Assembly: GCA_003144015.1 (NCBI GenBank)
Contig: QFWS01000001.1
Span: forward strand, 496,001 to 560,000
Origin: Flavobacteriaceae bacterium LYZ1037
GTDB lineage: Bacteria > Bacteroidota > Bacteroidia > Flavobacteriales > Flavobacteriaceae
DNA: 64,000 bases
Direction of reading: 5' to 3'
Part shown: in pieces, positions 17,739 through 27,700 of the stretch
Layout of the letters: each line of letters begins with the position of its first letter
Numbering within the stretch: the stretch's first letter is position 1
Made by a program: the position numbers and the translations under genes
The notes under the pieces: model-generated
Told to the model about the DNA's origin: nothing
What the model saw: only the letters and a program-made list of their open reading frames with translations
Databases searched by the model: none

Positions 17739-18703
17739 TATAAAATGCCTTCTTTAATTAAATCGTGTACATGTACCACACCAGCATATTGTCCCTTTTT
17801 TTCAACAAGTAATTGAGAGATGCCATGTTTTTCCATAAGCTCCATAGCATCTACTGCCATAGCATTTGAGTCAATTCGTTTCGGATTCTGACTCATAATA
17901 TCTTTTGCTGTTAAGGTTGTAAAATCATCTGATTTGCTCAACATGCGTCTTAAATCTCCATCTGTAATAATCCCTAAGATCTTACCATCTTCAACCACAG
18001 CTGTAACCCCAAGCATTTTTTCAGTAATCTCAATAATAATCTGTTTAATACCTGTATTTAAAGCTACGCTAGGTTTTTCATTGACTTCGGACATGTCGCT
18101 AACACGTAGATATAATTTTTTTCCTAAAGCACCTCCAGGATGGTATTTTGCAAAGTCTTTGCTAGAAAACCCTCTCAATTCTAATAAACAAACAGCTAAA
18201 GCATCTCCAATAACCAATTGAGCAGTGGTACTTGTTGTTGGTGCTAAGTTATTCGGACAGGCTTCTTTTTCCACATAAGCGTTTAATACATAATCCGCTT
18301 GTTGGCCTAAAAAGGAATCTAGATTGCCAGTAATGGCTATCATTTTGTTTTTAGCATTCTTTATTAGTGGGACTAAAACTTTTATTTCTGGCGTATTTCC
18401 ACTCTTGGAAATACAGATAACCACGTCGTCTTCTAAAATTAAACCTAGATCTCCATGGATTGCATCTGCAGCATGCATAAAAACAGCTGGCGTTCCTGTG
18501 GAGTTTAAAGTGGCAACGATTTTAGTAGCAATAATGGCACTTTTACCAATTCCAGTAATAATAACGCGACCTTTAGACTTATAAATAAGCTCTACAGTTG
18601 CTGCAAATTCTTCGTTAATTAAACTTGCCAAATTTAAAATGGCCTTGCTTTCCATTTCAATGGTTTGTTTTGCAGTATGTATAATAGAATTCTGGCTGTT
18701 CAA
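17738..18703 (-). CDS. kdsD: Arabinose-5-phosphate isomerase (KpsF/GutQ family)
   Basis: Converts ribulose-5-phosphate to arabinose-5-phosphate, the first committed step to Kdo in lipopolysaccharide. The 321 residues hold an SIS domain (about 30-175; GRVIITGIGKSAI and CISKSGNTPEI bind sugar phosphate) and two CBS domains (about 205-320; GIITDGDLRRML and AGVVHVHDLIKEGI). The HPGGALGKKL linker is diagnostic. Neighbouring lptB fits an LPS theme. First gene of the operon with tatC and the CMD protein, whose genes overlap. Divergent from recQ across 203 bp. Confidence 0.92.
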   Translation of the reverse strand: MNSQNSIIHTAKQTIEMESKAILNLASLINEEFAATVELIYKSKGRVIITGIGKSAIIATKIVATLNSTGTPAVFMHAADAIHGDLGLILEDDVVICISKSGNTPEIKVLVPLIKNAKNKMIAITGNLDSFLGQQADYVLNAYVEKEACPNNLAPTTSTTAQLVIGDALAVCLLELRGFSSKDFAKYHPGGALGKKLYLRVSDMSEVNEKPSVALNTGIKQIIIEITEKMLGVTAVVEDGKILGIITDGDLRRMLSKSDDFTTLTAKDIMSQNPKRIDSNAMAVDAMELMEKHGISQLLVEKKGQYAGVVHVHDLIKEGIL

Positions 18704-18906
18704 AATTTATTATTTTTTTGGGTTGATGCTTTTAAAGATTTTATTATCTTTAAAGTTATTCAAACAAAACGATTTTGTGTCCGTTTAAATTAGGGTACAA
18801 ATCTAACGAAATTTTTTTTGAGAGGTCTCTAAATACATTAGGATAATTAATAGCAATTTTAATTTAATGTATTTTATATAAGTGTAAATTAAAATTAAAA
18901 AGATTC

Positions 18907-21108
18907 ATGTCGATAGTTGAAAAAAACGTACAAGATGCCTTAAAAACATATTTTGGCTTTAGTAAGTTTAAAGGATTGCAAGAACAAGTTATTAAAAGTA
19001 TTTTATCTGGTCAACATACATTTGTTATTATGCCAACTGGTGGAGGTAAATCTTTATGCTACCAATTACCAGCTCTAATGCAAGAAGGAACTGCGATAAT
19101 AGTTTCCCCATTAATCGCATTGATGAAAAATCAAGTAGATGCTATTCGAGGCATTTCAAACGAAGAAGGTGTTGCCCATGTATTAAACTCGTCTTTAAAT
19201 AAGACAGAAATCAAAAAGGTCAAACAGGATATTGTAGATGGTATTACCAAATTACTTTATGTCGCACCAGAATCTCTGACTAAAGAAGAGAATGTGGAGT
19301 TTTTACGTTCCGTAAAAATTTCTTTTATGGCTGTAGATGAGGCGCATTGTATAAGTGAATGGGGACACGATTTTAGGCCTGAATACCGAAATCTAAAACA
19401 TATAATTCAGCGAATTGGCGATAACATTCCAATTATTGGTTTAACAGCAACTGCAACGCCTAAGGTACAGGAAGATATTTTAAAAAACCTAGCGATTCCA
19501 GATGCTAAAACATTTAAAGCTTCTTTTAACAGACCTAATTTATATTACGAAATACGTCCTAAAACCAAACAAGTAGATGCAGATATTATTCGTTTTGTAA
19601 AACAAAATAGTGGTAAGTCTGGAATTATCTATTGTTTAAGCCGAAAACGTGTTGAAGAATTGGCACAAACCTTACAAGTTAATGGTATAAAAGCTGTGCC
19701 TTATCACGCCGGATTAGATGCTAAAACAAGAGCCAAACATCAAGATATGTTTTTAATGGAAGACATAGATGTGGTAGTAGCTACGATTGCCTTTGGAATG
19801 GGCATCGATAAACCCGATGTGCGTTTTGTTATTCATCACGATATTCCTAAAAGTATTGAGAGTTATTATCAAGAAACAGGACGAGCAGGTAGAGATGGTG
19901 GAGAAGGGCATTGTTTGGCCTTTTATGCTTATAAAGACATCGAAAAGTTAGAGAAATTTATGTCTGGAAAACCCGTTGCAGAACAGGAAATTGGTCAGGC
20001 TTTATTGCAGGAAGTTGTAGCATATGCTGAAACCTCTATTTCTAGAAGAAAATTTATCCTTCATTATTTTGGTGAAGAGTTTGATAATGAAACAGGTGAA
20101 GGTGGCGATTTAGATGATAATGTTCGTCATCCTAAAAAGAAACATGAAGCTCAGAACCATGTAAAACTGCTTTTAGAAACCGTTGTTAGTACCAATGAAA
20201 AATATAAATCTAAAGACCTGGTAAACGTTATTATAGGTAAAGCAAATGCTTTAATAAAGTCTCATAGAACAGACGAGTTAGACTTTTTTGGAAAAGGGGT
20301 AGATAAAGATAAAGGTTATTGGATGGCTTTAGTAAGACAGGTTTTGGTTTCTGGATACTTACATAAAGATATAGAAACCTATGGTGTTATTAAAATAACA
20401 GATGCTGGAAAGCATTTTATTAAACACCCAGAATCTTTTATGATGACTGAAGATCATGTGTTTGATAGTACTAATGACGATACTATTATTACATCTGCAA
20501 AAGGAGGTGGAGCCTCAGCCGATGAAAAACTCATGAACATGCTTAAAGATTTACGTAAAAGGAATGCTAAAAAACTGGGCATCCCACCTTTTGTTATCTT
20601 TCAGGATCCTTCCTTAGAAGATATGGCATTAAAATATCCAATTTCTATAGAAGAATTGAGTCATGTGCATGGCGTTGGAGATGGGAAAGCTAAAAAATAT
20701 GGAAAAGATTTTGTGACGTTAATTGCAAATTATGTTGAAGAAAACGATATTATTCGTCCTGAAGATATGGTTGTTAAGTCTACAGGAACCAATTCGGCAT
20801 TAAAACTTTATATCATACAAAATGTCGATAGGAAATTACCTTTAGATGATATTGCTTCAGCCAAAGGCATGGAGATGAAAGACTTTATAAAAGAAATGGA
20901 AGCTATTGTTTTTTCTGGAACAAAGTTGAATATTAACTATTGGATTAATAATCTTCTAGACGAAGATCAACAAGAAGAAATTCACGATTACTTCATGGAA
21001 GCTAAAACCGATAAGATAGACGATGCTATAGATGAATTTGATGGCGATTATGATGATGAAGAATTGCGACTCTATCGTATTAAATTTATAAGCGAAGTGG
21101 CTAATTAG
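18907..21108 (+). CDS. recQ: ATP-dependent DNA helicase RecQ (long form)
   Basis: 3'-5' helicase of 733 residues. Walker A TGGGKS (44-49), DEAH box near 139, motif V/VI with FGMGIDKPDVRFV and YYQETGRAGRDG. Then a winged-helix RQC region and an HRDC-type domain (LRKRNAKKLGIPPFVIF near 545-561). The usual zinc site after SRRKFILHYFGEE is replaced by an acidic linker (FDNETGEGGDLDDNVRHPKK) with no cysteines. The tail is strongly acidic. A second, shorter recQ with the zinc cysteines is at 53419-55320. Role: recombination and fork repair. Confidence 0.93.
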   Translation: MSIVEKNVQDALKTYFGFSKFKGLQEQVIKSILSGQHTFVIMPTGGGKSLCYQLPALMQEGTAIIVSPLIALMKNQVDAIRGISNEEGVAHVLNSSLNKTEIKKVKQDIVDGITKLLYVAPESLTKEENVEFLRSVKISFMAVDEAHCISEWGHDFRPEYRNLKHIIQRIGDNIPIIGLTATATPKVQEDILKNLAIPDAKTFKASFNRPNLYYEIRPKTKQVDADIIRFVKQNSGKSGIIYCLSRKRVEELAQTLQVNGIKAVPYHAGLDAKTRAKHQDMFLMEDIDVVVATIAFGMGIDKPDVRFVIHHDIPKSIESYYQETGRAGRDGGEGHCLAFYAYKDIEKLEKFMSGKPVAEQEIGQALLQEVVAYAETSISRRKFILHYFGEEFDNETGEGGDLDDNVRHPKKKHEAQNHVKLLLETVVSTNEKYKSKDLVNVIIGKANALIKSHRTDELDFFGKGVDKDKGYWMALVRQVLVSGYLHKDIETYGVIKITDAGKHFIKHPESFMMTEDHVFDSTNDDTIITSAKGGGASADEKLMNMLKDLRKRNAKKLGIPPFVIFQDPSLEDMALKYPISIEELSHVHGVGDGKAKKYGKDFVTLIANYVEENDIIRPEDMVVKSTGTNSALKLYIIQNVDRKLPLDDIASAKGMEMKDFIKEMEAIVFSGTKLNINYWINNLLDEDQQEEIHDYFMEAKTDKIDDAIDEFDGDYDDEELRLYRIKFISEVAN

Positions 21109-21216
21109 TATTTTAGGCATAGGTAATTGTACTTTCCTGATTAGGGTTGACTTTTTTTGTTTTTAATAAAACTTCAGAAATCTAAAATCGGTATTCGTTA
21201 ATCTTAAATCATTCCG

Positions 21217-21224
21217 TATCTTTG
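21217..21224 (+). promoter_or_regulatory. -7 promoter element TATCTTTG
   Basis: A perfect TAnnTTTG lies 23 bp before the ATG of the cyclophilin-FKBP gene. No clear upstream TTG at the ideal distance was found, so only the -7 element is called. Confidence 0.5.
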
Positions 21225-21247
21225 CACATTATTAAAAAACAAAGCAT

Positions 21248-22180
21248 ATGCAAGACGGTTTATACGCCAAATTCAATACAAGTAAAGGCGACATTTTAGT
21301 AGCACTAGAATACAAAAAAGTACCAGGAACAGTTGGGAATTTTGTTGCACTAGCAGAAGGTAACATGGAAAATTCGGCGAAAGCCCAAGGAACACCTTAT
21401 TATAATGGTTTAAAATTTCATAGAGTCATTCCAGATTTTATGATTCAAGGAGGTTGCCCACAAGGAACAGGAACAGGAAATCCAGGTTATAAATTTGCCG
21501 ATGAGTTTCATCCGGATTTAAAGCACTCTGGACCAGGTGTCTTATCTATGGCCAATGCAGGACCAGGAACCAATGGGTCTCAGTTTTTTATTACGCATAT
21601 AGAAACCCCATGGTTAGACAACATGCATACCGTTTTTGGGAATGTTATTGAAGGTCAGGAAGTGGTAGATGCCATAGCACAAGGAGATGAATTAACCACT
21701 TTAGAAATTATAAGAAAGGGAGCAGAAGCAGAAGCATTTAATGCTATTGAAGCTTTTAGAACTTTTGAAGGAGCTCGAGAAAAAAGAGTTGCTGCTGAAC
21801 GTGAAGCAAAAAGAGCTGAGTTAGATAAATTAGCTGTAGGTTTTGAAGAAACAAAAAGTGGATTACGCTATCAGATACTTCAAAAAGGAACAGGTGTAAA
21901 AGCAGAAAAAGGAAAAACAGTTTCAGTACATTATAAAGGGCAGTTACCTGATGGAACTGTTTTCGATTCGTCATACAAACGCAAACAACCACTAGAGTTT
22001 TCAGTAGGAGTAGGACAGGTTATTGCAGGTTGGGATGAAGGCATTCAATTATTAAACGTTGGAGATAAAGCTCGATTGGTTATTCCAAGCGATTTAGGCT
22101 ACGGAAGTCAGGGTGCAGGTGGTGTTATTCCTCCAGATGCTACGTTGATTTTTGATGTGGAATTAATGGATGTGAAATAA
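21248..22180 (+). CDS. Cyclophilin-FKBP dual-family peptidyl-prolyl isomerase
   Basis: A 310-residue cytoplasmic prolyl isomerase joining two unrelated folds. Residues about 1-155 are a cyclophilin ([13 protein letters not shown], with the catalytic Arg, then [12 protein letters not shown] and [10 protein letters not shown]). A charged helix (about 165-198, Glu/Lys/Arg-rich) links to an FKBP domain (about 205-310; [42 protein letters not shown]). No signal peptide, so cytosolic. Such dual-family immunophilins are known from some bacteria and protists. Both active-site signatures appear intact, so both halves are likely active. Confidence 0.93.
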   Translation: MQDGLYAKFNTSKGDILVALEYKKVPGTVGNFVALAEGNMENSAKAQGTPYYNGLKFHRVIPDFMIQGGCPQGTGTGNPGYKFADEFHPDLKHSGPGVLSMANAGPGTNGSQFFITHIETPWLDNMHTVFGNVIEGQEVVDAIAQGDELTTLEIIRKGAEAEAFNAIEAFRTFEGAREKRVAAEREAKRAELDKLAVGFEETKSGLRYQILQKGTGVKAEKGKTVSVHYKGQLPDGTVFDSSYKRKQPLEFSVGVGQVIAGWDEGIQLLNVGDKARLVIPSDLGYGSQGAGGVIPPDATLIFDVELMDVK

Positions 22181-22255
22181 ATTTGTCTATTCGAATGGTT
22201 TGTTTCTGCAAATGGAAGTGAGAATATTTCAAAAATAAAGTAACAATTATAGAAA

Positions 22256-22290
22256 AAAATCGTCTCATTTATAATGAGACTTTTTTTTGC
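22256..22290 (+). terminator. Rho-independent terminator
   Basis: GTCTCATT-TAT-AATGAGAC perfect stem (22262-22280) flanked by A-run and T-run; 80 nt after the prolyl isomerase stop. Confidence 0.85.
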
Positions 22291-22325
22291 TCGTTATTTT
22301 CTATTAACCAATCCATCTATTCAAA

Positions 22326-23030
22326 ATGACACCAAAAGCTTTTATTCTTACTTTTTTCTTTGCAGTTATTATTACAAGCTGTTCAAAAAACATCGATTAT
22401 TCTGAAGAGCATATAAATCAAACTTCAGGTCGTTATTTATACAGTCCAGATGAAGTTATCGATGTTTATTATAACAATAATAAGTTGTTCCTGAAATGGC
22501 GTGGCGCTGATTTTATTGTGCCTGTAGTTTTAGATAAAAACACTTTTTTTGTTGCAGATATGTATAAGAAATTACGCTTTGTTCAGCATCCAGAAACTAA
22601 AAAACGTTTTTTATCTATTATACCAGAAGGAGATAGTGGTCCGATAACCTACGATTACTTAAAAGTTGCTGACTCTTTTAAAACACCAAGTATGTATTTA
22701 AAAGCTCATGAGTATGATAAAGCGCTTCAAGGTTTTTTGGAGATTAATAAACAAGATTCTACAAGTGTATTTATTGAAGAAGGAGAATTAAATGAATTAG
22801 GTTATGAAAAAATAAGAAGAAAAGAATTTCAAGATGCCATTGAAGTGTTTAAAATAAATGTGGCCTTATATCCTGAAAGTGATAATGTTTATGATAGTTT
22901 AGCAGATGCATATTTAAGACATGGCGATAGTTTACAAGCATATATTAATTATGACAAAGCTTTGGAGTTGAATACAGGAAACAAACGAGCAAAGAAATAT
23001 ATTACAGCTTATAAGAAAAGTAATGATTGA
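22326..23030 (+). CDS. TPR-containing lipoprotein
   Basis: A 234-residue lipoprotein: hydrophobic signal (FILTFFFAVIITSC) with lipobox Cys near residue 19. Residues about 25-115 form a small beta-rich domain of a kind seen in DUF3471-like regions. From about 120 on are tetratricopeptide helices (MYLKAHEYDKALQGFLEI; FQDAIEVFKINVALYPES; DSLADAYLRHGDSLQAYINY). Probably anchored in the envelope as a scaffold; partner unknown. It is flanked by terminators on both sides, so it is monocistronic. Confidence 0.8.
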   Translation: MTPKAFILTFFFAVIITSCSKNIDYSEEHINQTSGRYLYSPDEVIDVYYNNNKLFLKWRGADFIVPVVLDKNTFFVADMYKKLRFVQHPETKKRFLSIIPEGDSGPITYDYLKVADSFKTPSMYLKAHEYDKALQGFLEINKQDSTSVFIEEGELNELGYEKIRRKEFQDAIEVFKINVALYPESDNVYDSLADAYLRHGDSLQAYINYDKALELNTGNKRAKKYITAYKKSND

Positions 23031-23054
23031 GTTTTTTTTATATTTAATAACAAA

Positions 23055-23083
23055 GTAGCATCTCAATTGAGGTGCTTTTTTTA
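23055..23083 (+). terminator. Rho-independent terminator
   Basis: AGCATCTC-AATT-GAGGTGCT stem (one G-T pair) followed by TTTTTT, 25 nt after the TPR lipoprotein stop and just before the DinB-family start. Confidence 0.8.
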
Positions 23084-23092
23084 TATTTAGTC

Positions 23093-23635
23093 ATGACCAT
23101 AATACCATTAGAACAATTAAAATACCCTATAGGCTCTTTCAAGTGTCCTAAAAACATCACAGAGAAAAATTTAGGATCTTGGATGGCAACTTTAGAGCAA
23201 TTTCCAACGAAATTAGAAGACTTAGTTTCTAATTTATCAGATGCACAATTAGATACACCTTATCGACAGGATGGATGGACAGTTAGACAGGTTGTACATC
23301 ATTTAGCCGACAGTCATCATCATAGTTATATTCGATTTAAATGGGCATTAACTGAAGATACGCCAGTAATTAAATATTATTATGAAGCGCTTTGGGCAGA
23401 GTTAGACGATGCTAAAACGGCTCCAATAAATTTATCCATAAATCATTTAAAGGCCGTGCACGCAAAATTGGTGTATTTATTAAAAGGTTTAGATGAAACC
23501 AATTTAAATAAAAGTTTTATTCATCCAGAACATGACGAAGAAATTGTATTAAAGAAAAATATTGGTATTTATGCTTGGCATTGCAACCATCATTTTGCGC
23601 ATATTGAACATCTTATAAAACGGGAACAGTGGTAG
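23093..23635 (+). CDS. YfiT/BstA-type DinB metal-dependent hydrolase or transferase
   Basis: A 180-residue four-helix DinB-fold protein of the YfiT (putative bacillithiol transferase) group. Start set at ATG 23093 (MTIIPLEQLKYPIG), not the upstream ATG 23072, which lies in the terminator. Metal ligands: His in VVHHLADSHHHSY (about 65-77) and the distal HCNHHFAHIEHL (about 163-174), the HxxxH motif typical of the family. No TM segments, so cytoplasmic. Whether this organism makes bacillithiol is not shown, so the substrate is open. Confidence 0.88.
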   Translation: MTIIPLEQLKYPIGSFKCPKNITEKNLGSWMATLEQFPTKLEDLVSNLSDAQLDTPYRQDGWTVRQVVHHLADSHHHSYIRFKWALTEDTPVIKYYYEALWAELDDAKTAPINLSINHLKAVHAKLVYLLKGLDETNLNKSFIHPEHDEEIVLKKNIGIYAWHCNHHFAHIEHLIKREQW

Positions 23636-23707
23636 GGTTCTTATAAGTTAAATTAAGAAATATTACAACGCTATCTCATGTTTGATTGAATCAATTTATG
23701 AAACAAA

Positions 23708-24502
23708 TTACATGAACACTATTTTATTAAAGACGCCACCTGAAGTATATACCCTTACAACATGGTAATTTTTTGATTCTGTAATAAAATTATTTCTAAA
23801 ATGACTGTTGTTTATGTTTTTAAATTGAGACAGGTTTTGACCTAGTAGATTGTATATTTCAATTTGTTCTATGGTTGAAGTGCTTTCAATCACTAATTCA
23901 TTAGACTGTAGTAAATAGGCTATTTTAGTGTCTATTAATTCTTCCTCTGAAATAGATAATTGCGTTTCTAAATCATTTGGAAAAGTGGTATTAGCAAATG
24001 TAATATAATACCTATCCAGATATGTTCCTGGGGTTACTGTTTGTTGAAAATCCATGTTATTTAATAAGGTATGTGTATTGGTAACGGTATCATATAAATA
24101 CACAGAAATATCTGTATTAAAATTTTCAAGAGTGTCTAATGAAATGGCTATATCTCCAGAATTGGATAAAAACATACCTAAAGGGTAGTGCTTTGACACA
24201 TCGAATGCACCAACTCCTTGAATCACGTATCTTTGGTTGTCGATCATCCAGTTTAAATCATCTGGGAAATTATCGAAGTTTAACGCATCGTATCCATAAT
24301 CAACTCCATCTGTTGCCGCATTGTCTGGTGTAAAAGCTAACAGTAAATGTCTAACATAACCGTTAGGCATTGTAAAATCAATACGAACACGTTGGATGTC
24401 GTTAAACATTTCAGCAGTGCTTGTGTTATTTGAAAAAGGACTTGCCTGTGTTAAAAAGGTAGCACAGAACACAATAAGACATAAGTAGGTTAATTTATTC
24501 AT
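23708..24502 (-). CDS. Secreted paralogue of the giant surface protein's C-terminal module
   Basis: A 264-residue protein with a signal peptide (about 1-20) that matches, over about 30-185, residues about 2556-2690 of the neighbouring giant protein: both have RVR(I/L)(D/N)F, LLLAFTP(D/N)N-A-T-(D/E)GVDYGYDA, FPDDLNWMIDNQRYVIQGVG and a DRY(Y/F)I(T/A)F end. The C-terminal 65 residues look like a T9SS type A sorting domain (IEIYNLLGQNLSQF). It likely arose by local duplication and is secreted and anchored the same way. Module function unknown. Confidence 0.75.
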   Translation of the reverse strand: MNKLTYLCLIVFCATFLTQASPFSNNTSTAEMFNDIQRVRIDFTMPNGYVRHLLLAFTPDNAATDGVDYGYDALNFDNFPDDLNWMIDNQRYVIQGVGAFDVSKHYPLGMFLSNSGDIAISLDTLENFNTDISVYLYDTVTNTHTLLNNMDFQQTVTPGTYLDRYYITFANTTFPNDLETQLSISEEELIDTKIAYLLQSNELVIESTSTIEQIEIYNLLGQNLSQFKNINNSHFRNNFITESKNYHVVRVYTSGGVFNKIVFM

Positions 24503-24678
24503 TTTAGTTAGGTTTTAAATGAATTGATATAATTTGGGACTAGCAAGATAGTATTTTATTTCAATTAATCTATGAAATACTAAAATAATCGATGAAATGC
24601 ATTAATGTTTTCTTGTTTGTTCCTTGAATGTAAGAATAAAGATAGTTTCATAAAGCGTATCAGGTTTATTTAAAATAA

Positions 24679-24704
24679 AAAAGCGACCCAAATGGGTCGC
24701 TTAA
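24679..24704 (-). terminator. Rho-independent terminator for the giant gene
   Basis: Perfect AAGCGACCC-AAAT-GGGTCGCTT stem (24681-24702) with flanking A and T runs, 26 nt past the stop of the giant surface protein gene. It could work in both directions. Confidence 0.85.
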
Positions 24705-24727
24705 AATTGTACAATAATTTTATAACA

Positions 24728-27700
24728 TTAATTCTGTTTCACAACAATTTTCTTGTTTATAAGTTTGTTGTCTGAAGTTCTCACTTTTATAATATAAGTG
24801 CCTTCAGAAATTTTTCTCACTGGAATTTTGCATTCATGAGATAAAGGTGCATTGGTTTTATTCCACGATTTAACCGTTTGTCCTAACATATTAATTAAAT
24901 ACACTTGTTTGATTTCTAATGCATTTGGTACATTAATATAGATTTCATTAGTTGCATTTAAATAATTGACTATCACATTAGAGAATTCTTCATCAACTGT
25001 ATTTAAAGTTGCATCATTTTTAAAGGCAATAAAGTATCTGTCTGCATGACTTCCAGCGTCTAGAGCTATTTGGTAATTTACCGTATTAATTCTAGAATAA
25101 GTTCCTAATAAGGCATCATAAACAAATACATCAACTTCTTCATCGAAATTTTCTAAATCTGTTAATTCAATTTCAATGGTTCCAGAGGTTCCTAATTCGA
25201 TAGATATAGGATACATATTATCTATTTGAAACTCTCCAACACCTTGAATGACATAGTTCTCATTATCAATTACAAAAGACATGTCGCTAGGGAAGTAGTC
25301 AGAGTTTTTAGCATCATACCCATAATCAACACCTTCGGTTGCTTCATTATTTGGCGTAAAGGCTAATAATAAAGGTCTAATAGCACCTTCAGGAGATGTA
25401 AAGTTTAGTCGTACACGTTTTGTTAGATCTTCCAATTCGGTTCTTTCTTGATTAGAATTTCTTATAAACACAGATGTATTTGGTGTTGTTTCTTTTCTAA
25501 AATCACGTTGGTTATTATTAAATGTAATTGTTCCTCCATCAGAGTCGCCAGTGACATAAAAACCTTGTCCAACTGGTACAAATTGTCTTGGAATTTTACC
25601 AACAGTACCAATGCCACCTAGACCAGTAGGAGGTGTCGTTGCAGCAACACCACCAGAAAGTGAGTAAGCAGCATAACCACCTTCGTAATCTACAGTAATA
25701 TGAGATGCATTAGTTCTAGAGTGTTCCCAGAAGTAAAGTGGTCCTGTGATACTTCCAGCATTATCGGCTATAAATAGATTGGCATTTAATGCTGAAGGAT
25801 ATGGGTTTCCAACAAGTGCTTCATTACCACCAGTTACTGGTGAAGTAATTATGCCATTATTTGGTTTTCCAACAAAGGTGTAGTTTTGTACATCGTTTAC
25901 TGGATGTCCAACACCACTACCTTTCATGGTATACCCAAGACCTACAGGTACAGAATATGACTCATTTATTGAGTTCCAACTTGCATAGTCGCCTGCAGGA
26001 TAATTTTCGTAAAGGTATAACCAACGGCTACTTAAAGTTACTGGGTTTGTGCTTCCCGTGGCATCATTAGCAGTTGTCCATCCTACTGGGTTTGCTCCAT
26101 CATGTAGTATAGAACCAATTTGATAGGTATTACCGTCTGTGCTTACTGGAGAACTCCAATAGTTATAATTGAATAAGTTGGTTGTGCCTTGTTGGTCTTT
26201 ATGTAATGCACCATCTGCTGTATAATCTACAATACTATTGGTGTCTTGTAATAATTGAGACTCCCCTTCAAGATCCAGTATGGCATCGTTGTTTCCATTG
26301 TTTAAATCACCAATCCTTAAATAATTGGTCACTCGAATACTTTGACCTTCCACTGGATTTGAGTTTTCTATCGTCAAGGTGTTTTCATCGACTATTAAAC
26401 CAAGAACTGTAATGTTTTTATCTGTAGAACTAATATTGTGCTGGGTTCTAACAATGTTCCAGGTTACAGGGTTTCCATTAAGTCCATTGGTATTTGGAAT
26501 TTGTTGAACCGTTCCGTTTAGCCAAGTTGTCTGTGTATTCCAAGCGCCATTTCCATTAGAAATGTAAGGTATAGGAGCCGTTTCTGGTTGCACAGCTGTC
26601 ATTTTATTCAGTTTTCCAGGTATTGGAGATACTGTTGAAATATCGCTTATATATCCATTATTAACAAGGGTTTGAGGTCCTGCATTCATTTGATAATAGC
26701 CCGTTAAGTTATTCCATTGCAGACCAGCAATATCAAGAGGTACCACTACACCTCTAACATTCGTGCCATTGTCTTCAATTTCTTGATTCATCATCTCTCT
26801 AATTTGCGTTTGAGATAATGGCGTATTCCAAATACGAACTTCATCAATACCACCACCAAAGAAGTTAATAGGAGCATTGTTTGTTGTATCCATTGCACCA
26901 ATTAAGGCTATATTGGAATTGTTTGCTGGATTTGGACCTGTTTGAGATTGGATTAAGAAGCCATCAATATACATGTTGTACTGATTGCCACCATCAAAAG
27001 TGACAGCTACATGATACCATTTGGTGTTATTCATGGTTTGAGTAGCAAACATCTCACTCGCATTGTAACGGAAATATAAACGATTACCAATTAAACTTAA
27101 ATCGTAACCAGAGGTTAGGCTTGAGCTATTACGTTTGGATATGATGGTTTGTGTACCAGAAACTGTATTTGGTTTTATCCAAGCTTCTATACTAAAGGCA
27201 CCAGTATTTAAAGCATAGTTATCAGCAAAACTGATGTTATCATCCACACCATCAAATACTAAATTAGTACCACAATTGGCAAAAGTAAATGTTACATTAT
27301 CTATTGTATTACTACAAGGCGATGCATTGGTTGCTTCCCACTGTAAGGTGTAAGTTTCACCACTTTCCCCTGTAAATGTTGAATTGTATGCAGTATCATT
27401 AGAGAAATAATAGCTACTAGCAGGTTGTCCAGAAGTAACAGTCCATTGTCCTGTAACGTTATTCCCAGCAAGCGTCACAGTTGTATTAGCACAACTATTA
27501 CTTGGTGTTACTGTTCCAGCATTTGCAATTATGTAAGGTGTAATGTCTATATCTACAGTTTCTACAGCAGCATCACAAGGACCAGCAGGATCATCAGAGG
27601 TAAAGGTGAAGGTTATAGTTCCTGTTTCATTCGTGTCGAATGTATATACTGGATTTAAACTATATACGTTATCGAAAGTTCCAGTACCCGAACTTGTCCA

